From OM182 bacterium (GTDB lineage Bacteria > Pseudomonadota > Gammaproteobacteria > Pseudomonadales > Azotimanducaceae), in contig SHAE01000004.1 of assembly GCA_004213835.1 (NCBI GenBank), positions 1 through 43,264 on the forward strand: a DNA stretch of 43,264 nt. The letters run 5' to 3'. Below, in pieces: positions 8,735 through 17,079 of the stretch. Both the position numbers and the translations under genes were made by a program. The notes under the pieces are model-generated. The model had not been told where the DNA came from. It did not search any database and worked only from the letters and a program-made list of their open reading frames with translations. Every line of letters begins with the position of its first letter. The first letter of the stretch is position 1.

Positions 8735-10207
8735 GTGACCACCGAAGTACTGTCAAAGAAAACACTGTATGCCCACGGCACCTTGGGCATGCCCTTGGCG
8801 GTTATTGGCTACCCGCTGTCCATTTGGATTCCCGCCCACTATTCCGGCGGATTGGGCATCAGCCTTGCTACCGTCGGCACGATTTTAATGTTGGCCCGTT
8901 TGACCGATGTGGTCACCGATCCACTGATTGGCGAACTCTCCGACCGCTGGCGCACACCCATCGGCCGACGTCGCCCATGGCTGCTGATTGGTCCACCGGT
9001 GATGATGATTGGTGTGTATAACTTGTTCATGCCAAGTGAGGGTGTCGGCACCATCTACTTCCTGTTCTGGCTGACGGTGTTCTTCGTCGGCAGCACCATG
9101 ATCACCCTGCCGCACCGCGCTTGGGGCGCCGAACTGTCTCCCGACTACCACCAACGCAGCCGCGTTACCGCAACGCGCGAGTTTTATGTGCTTGCGGGGC
9201 TGATGATCGCAGCCTCTGTCCCCATGATCATCGAGATCCAGGCCGATGGCGGTAACAGTGTTGGACAGGTATTCACGACCCTGTGGCAGGACGCCATCGG
9301 CGCCCTTGCCGGCGACTTCCGCGACAAAGAAGTTGTCGCGAGAGCCACCCTGACCGGTCCAGTGCTTACTGGCTTGGCTTGGGCCATCATCGCCGTGCTG
9401 CCCTTCTGTGCAGCCATTGTCCTAATCTTTGTTAAAGAACCACCGCCCATCGCTGGCGAAAAAAGACAGAGCATTCGCGAAGGTTTCCGTTTGGTTGCCA
9501 AGAACGGCCCCATGCTGCGCGTGCTGGCTATCGTGCTACTGGTGCACTTCGGCGAGTCATTTCGCAATGCGGTTTCGCTATTTTTCATTCGCGACATCGT
9601 CGGCGTTCCGACCATTGGTGCGGCGTACTTTTTCTATTTCATCGCCGGCTTTGCCGCCATTCCGTTCTGGCTATGGCTTGGCCGCAAAATAGGCAAACAT
9701 CGTGCATTCATGTGCACGCTCATTACGGTTGCCGCGGTCAGCGGGGCGAACCTTTTCCTCGACTATGGCGACTACTCGGTGTTCTTCCTGCTGTTCATCG
9801 TCAAAGGCTTTTGCTTTGGCGGCCTACAGTTTTTGCCTATTGCCATGCTCGCAGACGTGGTCGACGTTGATTCAGCGCGCAGCGGTTCTCAACGCGCCGG
9901 CACCTACTTCGCCTTTCTTGGATTTTCCGAAAAAATCGCTATCGCCTTTGGTACCGGTGTTTCTTTGAACATCGTCGGACTGCTTGGCTTCGACCCATCC
10001 GGCGGCGTTGCTGCGAGCACCGATGTGGGCGTCTGGGCGCTGCGCTTGGTCTATTGCATGGGGCCGATCGTTTTCTACGGACTGGCGCTGAAGCTGATTT
10101 GGAACTATCCGTTAACACCCGCGCGCCATAAGCGCCTGCAGGAACGGCTTGCCAGACGCGCACAGCGCCTCGCGGCGCAGCGTGCTCAGAGTTCTGGCGC
10201 AGGATAG
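8735..10207 (+). CDS. GPH-family (MFS) sugar:cation symporter
   Basis: 490 residues with about 12 hydrophobic segments, an inner-membrane transporter. The signature between TM2 and TM3, DPLIGELSDRW followed by GRRRPWLLIG, is that of the glycoside-pentoside-hexuronide:cation symporters (MelB/MFS_2). Members take up sugars or glycosides with H+ or Na+, and some relatives handle other small organic compounds. The start is GTG at 8735, fixed by GGGGAGG 7 bases upstream. The C-terminus is a basic cytoplasmic tail (about 465-490). It is convergent with the GST gene, with only 7 bases between stops. Substrate unknown. Confidence 0.85.
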   Translation: MTTEVLSKKTLYAHGTLGMPLAVIGYPLSIWIPAHYSGGLGISLATVGTILMLARLTDVVTDPLIGELSDRWRTPIGRRRPWLLIGPPVMMIGVYNLFMPSEGVGTIYFLFWLTVFFVGSTMITLPHRAWGAELSPDYHQRSRVTATREFYVLAGLMIAASVPMIIEIQADGGNSVGQVFTTLWQDAIGALAGDFRDKEVVARATLTGPVLTGLAWAIIAVLPFCAAIVLIFVKEPPPIAGEKRQSIREGFRLVAKNGPMLRVLAIVLLVHFGESFRNAVSLFFIRDIVGVPTIGAAYFFYFIAGFAAIPFWLWLGRKIGKHRAFMCTLITVAAVSGANLFLDYGDYSVFFLLFIVKGFCFGGLQFLPIAMLADVVDVDSARSGSQRAGTYFAFLGFSEKIAIAFGTGVSLNIVGLLGFDPSGGVAASTDVGVWALRLVYCMGPIVFYGLALKLIWNYPLTPARHKRLQERLARRAQRLAAQRAQSSGAG

Positions 10208-10214
10208 CCAGCCG

Positions 10215-11201
10215 TTATTCGAGAAAGGGCAGGCAGCCTGTTGCCGAGAGCACCTCACGCAGACCCGGGGCCTGGCTGTTGGCTAACAAAGTTTTCAGCC
10301 TCGCGTAGCACTTTGCCTGGTATCTAAAGGTGGGCTGGGCATAGGGCCGACCCGCCAAAGACAAAGAGACTTGATCTTCTGCGTTGGCAAGCGCCGCTGC
10401 ATTGGCCTGCAAAAAAGGCAGATAATAGGTAGCGCAAAACCCCAGCATGTCGTTTACGGCCTCTCGCATGTCGGCCAGACCATGCCATGCACCCTCAATA
10501 CCGCTGCTGTCTTCCAGTCGCCTAACCCAGTCATATACGCTTGGCGCGGTGCTGCGCATGATCAGCATCGGGGTGTGATCGCTGGCGAGCGTTTTTAGCT
10601 GGCCGAAGAGGCCAAAATCCGCCAAGGATGGCCGAGTGCCGAACAGGTATTCATCGCGAGTGACAAAACGATCGAGTATGGCCAGCAGTTCATGAAAGCC
10701 CTGCTCCAAAATGGGTTTATTTTCAGGCGTGCAGCCAACCAAGGGCATCCGCGATACCTGACGATCACGAATGGCGCGCGCAGCTTTGCGCAGCGCCTCG
10801 CCTCGCAAACCAGGCGTGTTGTCGCTGATGATCTGACGACTGCTGTAGGCCTGATCAATTTCAAGATCCCACCGATAGTGAAACATCATCTTAGTTACCC
10901 ACTCGTCGGCCATGTCCTCAATCAGCAAGGATAAATACGCCACGGCAGGGTCTGTTGGTAGAATCGAGCGCTCGCTGTGCCGTTCCTCCAGCAGCAGCGC
11001 CAAGGGGGTGGAGTCCACATGCAAACTGCCGTCTTCTGGTAACCGCAGAATCGGAATCACCGGTGGCCCGTCGTGCTGAATCTCGGCGCGTATCGCTGGC
11101 GTGATTTGAATCCAGTCAAATGGCAGCCGCCGGTAGTGCAAGATTCCTCGCATCTTTTGCGAATAGGGCGAGCCGCCCCCGCCATAGAGTTGATATCGCA
11201 T
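10215..11201 (-). CDS. Glutathione S-transferase-like protein
   Basis: 328 residues. Residues 1-80 are a GST N-terminal thioredoxin-fold domain, with the active-site loop GGGGSPYSQKMR at 8-19 and an HVDSTPLA stretch in the usual gamma-glutamyl contact region. An all-helical C-terminal domain follows (ADEWVTKMMFHYRW, then LFGTRPSLADFGLFGQLKTL, the conserved N-capping region). It is longer than typical GSTs (200-230) because of a C-terminal extension of about 80 residues. It likely acts in the cytoplasm on electrophiles or as a reductase; the substrate is unknown. The start is supported by AGGA 5 bases before the ATG. Confidence 0.82.
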   Translation of the reverse strand: MRYQLYGGGGSPYSQKMRGILHYRRLPFDWIQITPAIRAEIQHDGPPVIPILRLPEDGSLHVDSTPLALLLEERHSERSILPTDPAVAYLSLLIEDMADEWVTKMMFHYRWDLEIDQAYSSRQIISDNTPGLRGEALRKAARAIRDRQVSRMPLVGCTPENKPILEQGFHELLAILDRFVTRDEYLFGTRPSLADFGLFGQLKTLASDHTPMLIMRSTAPSVYDWVRRLEDSSGIEGAWHGLADMREAVNDMLGFCATYYLPFLQANAAALANAEDQVSLSLAGRPYAQPTFRYQAKCYARLKTLLANSQAPGLREVLSATGCLPFLE

Positions 11202-11244
11202 GCGGTTCCTACTCCCGATCCTAGGGTGCGAGTACCTTAACCGA

Positions 11245-12405
11245 CTATCCGCCAGACAAGCTCATCGCCCTAACGGTAGGGGAATCGGCCAAGCTGTCTG
11301 TCCAGGCAAAAATCAACCGATCATCGCTTTGCACCATGCGCGGAAAGCCTGCGTTGCGGTGCGATGCCATCGGGGCTACCAAATGAATCTTGCCCATTTC
11401 GCCAGAGGGTTGAACTCGTCGATAGACAAAGCCTTGCTGCGCCGGCGACAGCCAACTGACGATGGCATTGCCCGCAGCATCGACCACCAGATCCACCCGG
11501 CCAACGGGGCTGTCTGGGCTGACATCTACCGGCGCGGCAAAACTGCGCCCCCCGTCAAATGAAAAGGCCACCCGTACAGAATTGACTGGCACGGCGGTGA
11601 ACCAAGCCACGGCGACCACGTCATGCGCAGCGGCGATGGCCGGGCCATTGACTGGACAACCAGTGATGTACCAACCGTCTTCGGCCACGGGAGTACTCAC
11701 CCAAGCGCCATTTTCTTGTCGGGCGATGGAGATATCACGTATGTTGCTCTCACTGCGGTCGCGATACACCACCATGGGTGCGCCAGCCACCACGGCTACA
11801 TCGGTTTGGCAGCAATCGCAGACCAAGGCATCAACAACATCCTCAGATTGCGGCCCCGTTGCGCCAATCACCTTATGCCGTAGCTCCATACCGTCTGGTG
11901 CGTCGTCTTGGGCATAACGCTGACCGTCTAGCCAAAATGCGCCAACGCCGGTTCCACCCGCGTAGAGACTGACAAATCCATGCTCGGTTGCCGAGGTATC
12001 GGCATGCAGGCGCTGCGGAGTAGACCATGTCCTCCCGTCATCAGTAGACGTGGCGGTATACACGTCGTAGGCGAAGCCCGGTGCTGGATTTCGAATCATC
12101 CATTGGGCGGTGAGTTGATTATCCGCGTCGATCAGGGTGGGAAAGTCCGCCCAATTGACCAACAGATCTTCGCCTTCGGCGATCCTTCTCGGCGCAGACC
12201 ACTGATCCCCGCGCAGCTCACGCAAATATAGCGTTGCCATACCCTGTGCTTGCTGCAAATAAGTGAGCGTGACCGTGCCGTCATCTGCCACAGACAGACT
12301 CGGCTCGCCGGTGTTCGCCATCTGCGCAAGCGGTAGCTCTTTATATGCAGGTTGGCCACAACCCATGAACATAAAAGCCAGTGTGACGACGATCAGGTGT
12401 TTCAA
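11245..12405 (-). CDS. Sialidase-fold (BNR/Asp-box) lipoprotein with a CDCC motif
   Basis: 386 residues from a TTG start at 12405 (AAAAAGG 8 bases upstream). The frame continues upstream to another TTG without a ribosome site. Residues about 3-16 form a signal peptide ending in FMGC, a weak lipobox, so it is probably a lipoprotein. The body is a beta-propeller with Asp-boxes (STDDGRTW, FSFDGGRSF). It also carries VCDCCQTD and a later GCPVNGP, an unusual cysteine set that could bind a metal. No Arg triad of true sialidases was assigned, so glycosidase activity is not claimed. It is divergent from the CsoR-regulated operon and shares its control region, which suggests a role in the same metal response. 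Confidence 0.75.
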   Translation of the reverse strand: MKHLIVVTLAFMFMGCGQPAYKELPLAQMANTGEPSLSVADDGTVTLTYLQQAQGMATLYLRELRGDQWSAPRRIAEGEDLLVNWADFPTLIDADNQLTAQWMIRNPAPGFAYDVYTATSTDDGRTWSTPQRLHADTSATEHGFVSLYAGGTGVGAFWLDGQRYAQDDAPDGMELRHKVIGATGPQSEDVVDALVCDCCQTDVAVVAGAPMVVYRDRSESNIRDISIARQENGAWVSTPVAEDGWYITGCPVNGPAIAAAHDVVAVAWFTAVPVNSVRVAFSFDGGRSFAAPVDVSPDSPVGRVDLVVDAAGNAIVSWLSPAQQGFVYRRVQPSGEMGKIHLVAPMASHRNAGFPRMVQSDDRLIFAWTDSLADSPTVRAMSLSGG

Positions 12406-12472
12406 TCTGGATACCTTTTTCTCTTTTTTGTCTCGGTTGTCGAGCAGACAACGATTAGTCAACAGCGGAAGC

Positions 12473-12517
12473 TTGACAACGTTGCCACGACGCCGAGTAT
12501 ACCCCCCATGGGTATAC
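12473..12517 (+). promoter_or_regulatory. Promoter and CsoR/RcnR-type operator of the metal operon
   Basis: TTGACA (12473-12478) is a perfect -35. TATACC (12498-12503) is the likely -10, with a 19-base spacer. Over it sits the inverted repeat GTATACCC-CCCAT-GGGTATAC (12497-12517), an A/T-flanked G/C tract typical of CsoR/RcnR/InrS sites. The repeat also covers the ATG at 12508. A repressor bound here would block both the -10 and the transcript start. The operon's last gene encodes a CsoR-family protein, the obvious candidate. Confidence 0.7.
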
Positions 12518-13110
12518 GTTTTATTTGGTTAGTGCTGTGTTTGGTCTCGCCGATCCTTGCGGCTCGGCCGATCTCCTATTCAGGGGGCTCCACCCTAATG
12601 GCCTTCACGGAGCGAGCCAAGCATTCGGTGTACTACCACTATTCACCCACCTATCAATACTCGCTGGGTGTTGAGGGTGTCAGGAACCGCATCAGCGGTG
12701 ATGAGCACAGTTACGTGCGATTGACCTACCTGCTGAACCGTAAAAATACCCAGCACTCACAGCGCAACCTATACCTACAGTCTGGTATTGATCCGGTTGA
12801 TTTAGACCACCATTTCTATGGCGTGCACGGCGACTGGGAAACGCGGCGACTCTTCAGCGGTTTTGGTTACAAGTATGTCAACGATCAGGGCAGCGACTAT
12901 GAGGAACAATTTGTGCAGCTCGGCGTCGCCCCTTACTTGGGCAACTACGGCGACCTGCACACCTGGCTGATGCTCAAGAGCAAAAAAAATACGCTATTCG
13001 GCTCTTGGTCTACCTACCCGGTGATACGCCTGTTTAAGGGCAACGTTTTTGCCGAATTTGGTTATAGCGATCGATCCCAATGGGATGCCCATCTCATGTA
13101 TCGGTTTTAA
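12508..13110 (+). CDS. Predicted small outer-membrane beta-barrel, metal operon
   Basis: 200 residues. A signal peptide (1-18, ending SPILA) is followed by alternating polar and aromatic segments (SVYYHYSPTYQYSLGVEG, SYVRLTYLL, LFSGFGYKYV). The protein ends in MYRF, a C-terminal Phe as in proteins inserted by the BAM complex. I do not recognise a named family. No ribosome site precedes the ATG and the predicted transcript start is at or next to it, so translation may be leaderless. It is first in an apparent operon with the HMA, MerT-like and CsoR genes, so a metal-related envelope role is inferred. Confidence 0.75.
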   Translation: MGIRFIWLVLCLVSPILAARPISYSGGSTLMAFTERAKHSVYYHYSPTYQYSLGVEGVRNRISGDEHSYVRLTYLLNRKNTQHSQRNLYLQSGIDPVDLDHHFYGVHGDWETRRLFSGFGYKYVNDQGSDYEEQFVQLGVAPYLGNYGDLHTWLMLKSKKNTLFGSWSTYPVIRLFKGNVFAEFGYSDRSQWDAHLMYRF

Positions 13111-13147
13111 AGCTTCATCTATCACAACTCATATCTAAGGAAACAAC

Positions 13148-13543
13148 ATGACTCAATTGATGACCTTGATTCTGCTATTTGCCACCTCTTGTTTCGCCTT
13201 GGCAGACGAAAAGTCTGCCCACGCCATGCACGAGGCCGACGTCTTCATCGATGGCAGCGCCATAGACATCGACTCCGACCAACTGGAGCGCTTTACCGCA
13301 GATTTACAGGGCGGTCAGGTGGCCGTTGTCAGTGTCATGGGCATGGTCTGCGACTTTTGCGCGCGAGGCATCGAAAAAACCTTCAAACGCGACAAATCGG
13401 TCATCAAGGTGGACGTAGACCTAGCCAAGGGCAAGGTACTCATCGCCTTCGCATCCACGGCGCCCATAGACCGCGAGGCTATCGACCGCAAAATTCTGGC
13501 CAATGGACAAAATGTAACCGCCGTGCAGATATTGAGCATTTGA
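13148..13543 (+). CDS. Periplasmic heavy-metal-associated (HMA) domain protein
   Basis: 131 residues. A signal peptide (1-19) leads to a His-containing linker (SAHAMHEADVF) and an HMA fold. The metal site is GMVCDFCARG, with Cys68 and Cys71. This is the MerP/Atx1-type GMxCxxC motif that binds Cu(I), Hg(II) or similar soft ions and passes them to a partner. A good ribosome site (AAGGAAACAAC) precedes the ATG. It lies 7 bases before the MerT-like gene, and the pair recalls MerP-MerT. The metal is unproven; the CsoR-type regulator points to copper. Confidence 0.85.
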   Translation: MTQLMTLILLFATSCFALADEKSAHAMHEADVFIDGSAIDIDSDQLERFTADLQGGQVAVVSVMGMVCDFCARGIEKTFKRDKSVIKVDVDLAKGKVLIAFASTAPIDREAIDRKILANGQNVTAVQILSI

Positions 13544-13550
13544 GCGTCAA

Positions 13551-13922
13551 ATGAACGATCGCGCCGCCAACTTCTTTTCGCTATTCGCGTCTTCCTCAAC
13601 GCTGATCTGCTGTGCGCTGCCGTCGCTCTTTGTCGTGCTAGGCGCCGGCGCTAGCTTTGCCAGCCTGCTCACGATCTTTCCGTTTCTGATCGTGCTGTCC
13701 CAGTTTAAGGTGACCATCTCCCTCATCGCCTTGGCGACGATTGCGCTGGCGGGATTCGCTCACTATAAGACAGCCCGACTGCCTTGCCCGGCGGACCCCG
13801 AACTGGGGCGCGCCTGTCTGCAGTCGAGAAAGCGTGCACGCGTGCTTTACTATGTGAGCGTCAGCATTTTTGTCTTTGCGACGATTTTTACCTACCTAGT
13901 ACCACGAGTGATCTTCTCATGA
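13551..13922 (+). CDS. MerT-like inner-membrane metal transport protein
   Basis: 123 residues with three hydrophobic segments (about 12-35, 37-70 and 97-118). As in MerT, a vicinal Cys pair (Cys20-Cys21 in TLICCALPS) lies in the first membrane helix. A second pair (Cys79, Cys89, in LPCPADPELGRAC) sits in the loop before the third helix. MerT takes Hg(II) from MerP and carries it inward by Cys-to-Cys exchange. Here the HMA protein encoded just upstream is the likely donor. Direction of transport and metal are not shown by sequence. Its stop overlaps the next ATG. Confidence 0.8.
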   Translation: MNDRAANFFSLFASSSTLICCALPSLFVVLGAGASFASLLTIFPFLIVLSQFKVTISLIALATIALAGFAHYKTARLPCPADPELGRACLQSRKRARVLYYVSVSIFVFATIFTYLVPRVIFS

Positions 13923-14179
13923 GCCATCCATGTCATACCCACTTGCTACCTAACCTGCGTCGTATCGAAGGGCAGATGCGCGGCATCGCCAAGATGGTGG
14001 AAGAGGAACAGTACTGTATCGACATACTGAATCAGATTAAGGCCGTGCGAAATTCCCTCGCCAACGTCGAAGGCAAGATTTTGCAGACGCATCTAAAGGC
14101 CTGCGTGCGCGACTCCCTCGAGGCCACAGAGGACTTCGATGCCAAGGTCGAAGAAGTCATCAAAGTACTGAAACGCTAA
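13919..14179 (+). CDS. CsoR/RcnR-family metal-sensing repressor
   Basis: 86 residues, all helical. The start ATG overlaps the upstream stop (ATGA at 13919-13922), so translation is coupled. It has the family DNA-binding surface LRRIEGQMRGI (13-23). The sensor ligands are Cys33, His58 and Cys62, with the 24- and 3-residue spacing of Cu(I)-sensing CsoR; RcnR has His at the last place and FrmR has none. The N-terminus (SHPCHTH) adds His3, Cys5, His6 and His8, which may give an extra ligand as in nickel sensors. It likely binds the inverted repeat at 12497-12517 and releases it on metal binding. Confidence 0.9.
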   Translation: MSHPCHTHLLPNLRRIEGQMRGIAKMVEEEQYCIDILNQIKAVRNSLANVEGKILQTHLKACVRDSLEATEDFDAKVEEVIKVLKR

Positions 14180-14184
14180 TCGCC

Positions 14185-15435
14185 TTACTCTGCTGTAGCG
14201 TTCAAACCCTTGCTGCCAATACCTACCGGCGCGCTGACACCGCCAGCCCTCGCCTTACCGACAACGTCGCGCAACGTAAATGGTGCGTTTAGCATCTCGC
14301 CGTCGGCATCAGGTCGTAGCTCGCCCACGCGTTGATACGCGCCCTTATCCGCGGCTAGACGAAAATCCACCAGCGCGCCCGCAGCTTCGTCGAGTTTGCC
14401 CACGGCGCCAAAGCCATGACCTTCATTGGTTTGCGTGCCCGTGGTGGCTTGATAGCCCATACGGTGCAGCAACTTGGCGCTGGCCCGCTCCAAGACCTCT
14501 GGGCGCACTGACAACATCCAGTTTTCTTGCTGGCGCAGCCATGGCTTCTGCATACCGTTGAGCATAACGATACGTGGCTGATCCGTATGATTGATGCCGG
14601 TGCCGTGTAGTAGCCGACCGTCGGTGATCACCATGGTGCCTGCCTTGGCATCCATGTTGATTGCTGGCGGCAATTTACCCACGGGCTTGCCCGCACGAAC
14701 CGCATCGGCAAGCACCGTATGACTGCCGGGAATGACCAGCGTGCCGCCGGTCTTTTCATCCACGTCGGTGATCGCGGTCAGAATGTTCACACTCATGGGA
14801 CTACGTGAATCTAGGTTGTTATTTTGATCCTGATGCAAGGCCTGAGGCACACCGCCCTGCAACGAAATGGCGGCGATCAGCGATGTGCAAATCCAACCCG
14901 GCCCGAGAGCCTCGGTGACCAGTTGTTCTACCAAGGGGCCACCTTGGGCGATGCTTGGATGCTGTTCTATGAAGAGCTCAAAACACCGGCCCTTGTTCAC
15001 GCAGCAGTTGATGTTTTGCCCGCTGGGGGTGCGCTGGGCAATACCGGCAAGCTGCTCGCCCTCGGCCTGTTCCAGCACGCGCTGGCGCAGGGTGGCTACC
15101 TGTTCTGCCGAGAGTGCGTCTTCGACTTTGCAGTATCCCCAATTCAGCAGGTCTGCACGTAGTCGCCGAATATCCTTGCTCGGCTGGGGCAGGTCCTGCT
15201 CGCGCCAGAAAGGATGCTGCGAGCCAATGGTCGTGTCGTAGTAAGAGCCAGGCTTGAACTCCCACTTGCCCCAATCACTGCGTCGCTGAGGCGGCACGAA
15301 GTAAATCTCTGGGTTATTTGCCAACACCGAGGCCATGGGCTCCTTGGCGTTATTTTCCTCGCGGTAGATTTGTTGCGCAGATTCCGCGTGCGCGGCAATG
15401 CGTGCCGGATCGAATTCTTTTGGTATCTTCTTCAT
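14185..15435 (-). CDS. Phytanoyl-CoA dioxygenase (PhyH) family protein
   Basis: 416 residues, cytoplasmic. It has the Fe(II)/2-oxoglutarate dioxygenase core with the facial triad His201 and Asp203 (LHQDQNNN) and His277 (LLHGTG). Arg288 (QPRIV) is placed to bind 2-oxoglutarate. The family hydroxylates varied substrates, from phytanoyl-CoA to secondary metabolites and osmolytes; which one is not visible. I prefer ATG 15435, with a GAAG purine run upstream, over ATG 15465, which has no ribosome site. It is convergent with the CsoR gene (5 bases apart) and divergent from MlrC. Confidence 0.85.
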   Translation of the reverse strand: MKKIPKEFDPARIAAHAESAQQIYREENNAKEPMASVLANNPEIYFVPPQRRSDWGKWEFKPGSYYDTTIGSQHPFWREQDLPQPSKDIRRLRADLLNWGYCKVEDALSAEQVATLRQRVLEQAEGEQLAGIAQRTPSGQNINCCVNKGRCFELFIEQHPSIAQGGPLVEQLVTEALGPGWICTSLIAAISLQGGVPQALHQDQNNNLDSRSPMSVNILTAITDVDEKTGGTLVIPGSHTVLADAVRAGKPVGKLPPAINMDAKAGTMVITDGRLLHGTGINHTDQPRIVMLNGMQKPWLRQQENWMLSVRPEVLERASAKLLHRMGYQATTGTQTNEGHGFGAVGKLDEAAGALVDFRLAADKGAYQRVGELRPDADGEMLNAPFTLRDVVGKARAGGVSAPVGIGSKGLNATAE

Positions 15436-15544
15436 AGCTATCTTCGTCTTTCTAATCGTCGTCATCGGCGGCTGCGGTGTACTGCAGTCATCGATTGAAC
15501 AAACCTAGCGACCTAATGTCGACAAAAATTCAACGGAGCACAAC

Positions 15545-17068
15545 ATGAAAATCGGTATCGCCATGATGAGTCACGAGACCAATACCTTCTCACCGGTCAT
15601 CACAGATCTTGACCGGTTTTCGTCCGGCCACGGCGTGCCGCTGCGCGGGGAAGCTGCGCTCAACACCTATCGGGGCACCGCGTCCTGTCTGGGCGGCTAC
15701 ATCGCGGTCGCCGAGCAGCAAGCGGTTGAGATCGACATGGGTATCGCCGCCTCAGCACCACCCAGCGGCCCGGTGGAGAATGACGCCTACGCATACATGT
15801 GTGACGCCATCGTCGAACTGGCTGGCCGGGTCGATGCCCTACTCCTCGACCTGCACGGGGCGATGACCACGAAAACCTACGACGATGGCGAGGGCGAGTT
15901 GTTACGCAGGATTCGCGTAGACAATCCCGAACTGCCCATCGCCATTTCCCTGGACATGCATGCCAATATTACCGAGCTAATGGTCGGCAACTGTGATGTG
16001 CTCACCGGTTATCACACCTATCCCCATATCGACATGGACAGCACCGCAATGCGCGGCGCGACTGCTTTTTTTGCCATGCTACAGGGCAAGGCTAACCCGG
16101 TATTGCGCTGGGGCAACGCACCCATGCTGCCCCATGTTATGCGTCAGGGTACCGACGATGAACCCAATGCCTCGCTGCAGGCCCGGGCCATGGCCCTTGA
16201 GAGCGCGGGCAGCCTTGGTGTGAGCGTATTCACCGGATTTCCCCACGCAGACATTTACGATGCCGGCTTTAGCGTGGTGGCCATGACCGATGGCGACGCC
16301 GATACCGCCGAAGCGCAGGTCAACGAACTGCTGAGCAAGGCATGGGAGCAGCGTGAGGCCTTTGTGTATGACATCGAACCATTGCCACAGTCGATGCAGC
16401 GCGCGCGAGATGCTGCGACGGCGCAGGGTGACGGCCCGGTGATCGTGCTCGACCACTACGACAACACAGCTTCCGGCGGCACCATGGACACCACCGAGGT
16501 GCTACGTGCGGTATTGGACGCAGAACTCGAACGCGTCGCTGTGTTCGGCTTTTATGATCCCGACGTGGTGGAGCAAATGATTGCGGCCGGCGTAGGCGCA
16601 ACCGTCACCGTCGAACTCGGCGGCAAGCTGCCCATGCCAGCGCTTGCCGAACAAAGCCAGCCGCTCACCGTGAGCGGCGAAGTGAAGCTGATTTCTAACG
16701 GTAAGTTTCAGGCCCAAGTGGCCATGGCGCGAGGGCTCACCATGAACATGGGCAAATCTGCAGTGTTGTCCGTTGGGCCGGTGGATATCGCCATTATCTC
16801 GCGGCATATCGAGCCCTACGATCCTGAGTGTTTTCGCAGCCTCGGCATGGAGCCCACGGCCTATGACTATGTGATGCTGAAAAGCCGCATTCACTATCGT
16901 GTTGGGTTTCGAGACATGGCCAAGCAGGTGATCGAGTGCGCGGGCCGCGGGGTGTGCACGTCTGACTACAGCCAACTGAGCTTCGAGCAGGTTCGTCGGC
17001 CTGTCTACCCGCTCGATCAGGATGGCGGCGGCGCCAACGAAAGCTGGCAGCTACCTTTCGCGCAGTAG
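15545..17068 (+). CDS. M81 family metallopeptidase (MlrC-type)
   Basis: 507 residues, full family length (MlrC_N then MlrC_C). Candidate zinc and catalytic residues sit in HETNTFSP (10-17), DLHGAM (His104), DMHANIT (Asp137, His139) and YHTYPHID (His157, His161). In the C-terminal half, LDHYDNTASGG is also typical. MlrC hydrolyses linearised microcystin in sphingomonads, but most relatives occur in organisms with no link to microcystin and have unknown peptide or amide substrates. The start has GGAG 6 bases upstream. No signal peptide. Its neighbours are catabolic-looking oxygenases. Confidence 0.88.
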   Translation: MKIGIAMMSHETNTFSPVITDLDRFSSGHGVPLRGEAALNTYRGTASCLGGYIAVAEQQAVEIDMGIAASAPPSGPVENDAYAYMCDAIVELAGRVDALLLDLHGAMTTKTYDDGEGELLRRIRVDNPELPIAISLDMHANITELMVGNCDVLTGYHTYPHIDMDSTAMRGATAFFAMLQGKANPVLRWGNAPMLPHVMRQGTDDEPNASLQARAMALESAGSLGVSVFTGFPHADIYDAGFSVVAMTDGDADTAEAQVNELLSKAWEQREAFVYDIEPLPQSMQRARDAATAQGDGPVIVLDHYDNTASGGTMDTTEVLRAVLDAELERVAVFGFYDPDVVEQMIAAGVGATVTVELGGKLPMPALAEQSQPLTVSGEVKLISNGKFQAQVAMARGLTMNMGKSAVLSVGPVDIAIISRHIEPYDPECFRSLGMEPTAYDYVMLKSRIHYRVGFRDMAKQVIECAGRGVCTSDYSQLSFEQVRRPVYPLDQDGGGANESWQLPFAQ

Positions 17069-17079
17069 GCTGCCCGACA

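Noticed and set aside
12473-12503. MerR-type promoter, suggested by the 19-base spacer
   Set aside because: The dyad covers the -10 and start codon rather than the spacer, and the linked regulator is CsoR-type.
15545-17068. Evidence of microcystin degradation
   Set aside because: MlrA, MlrB and MlrD are absent here, and M81 proteins are widespread without that pathway.
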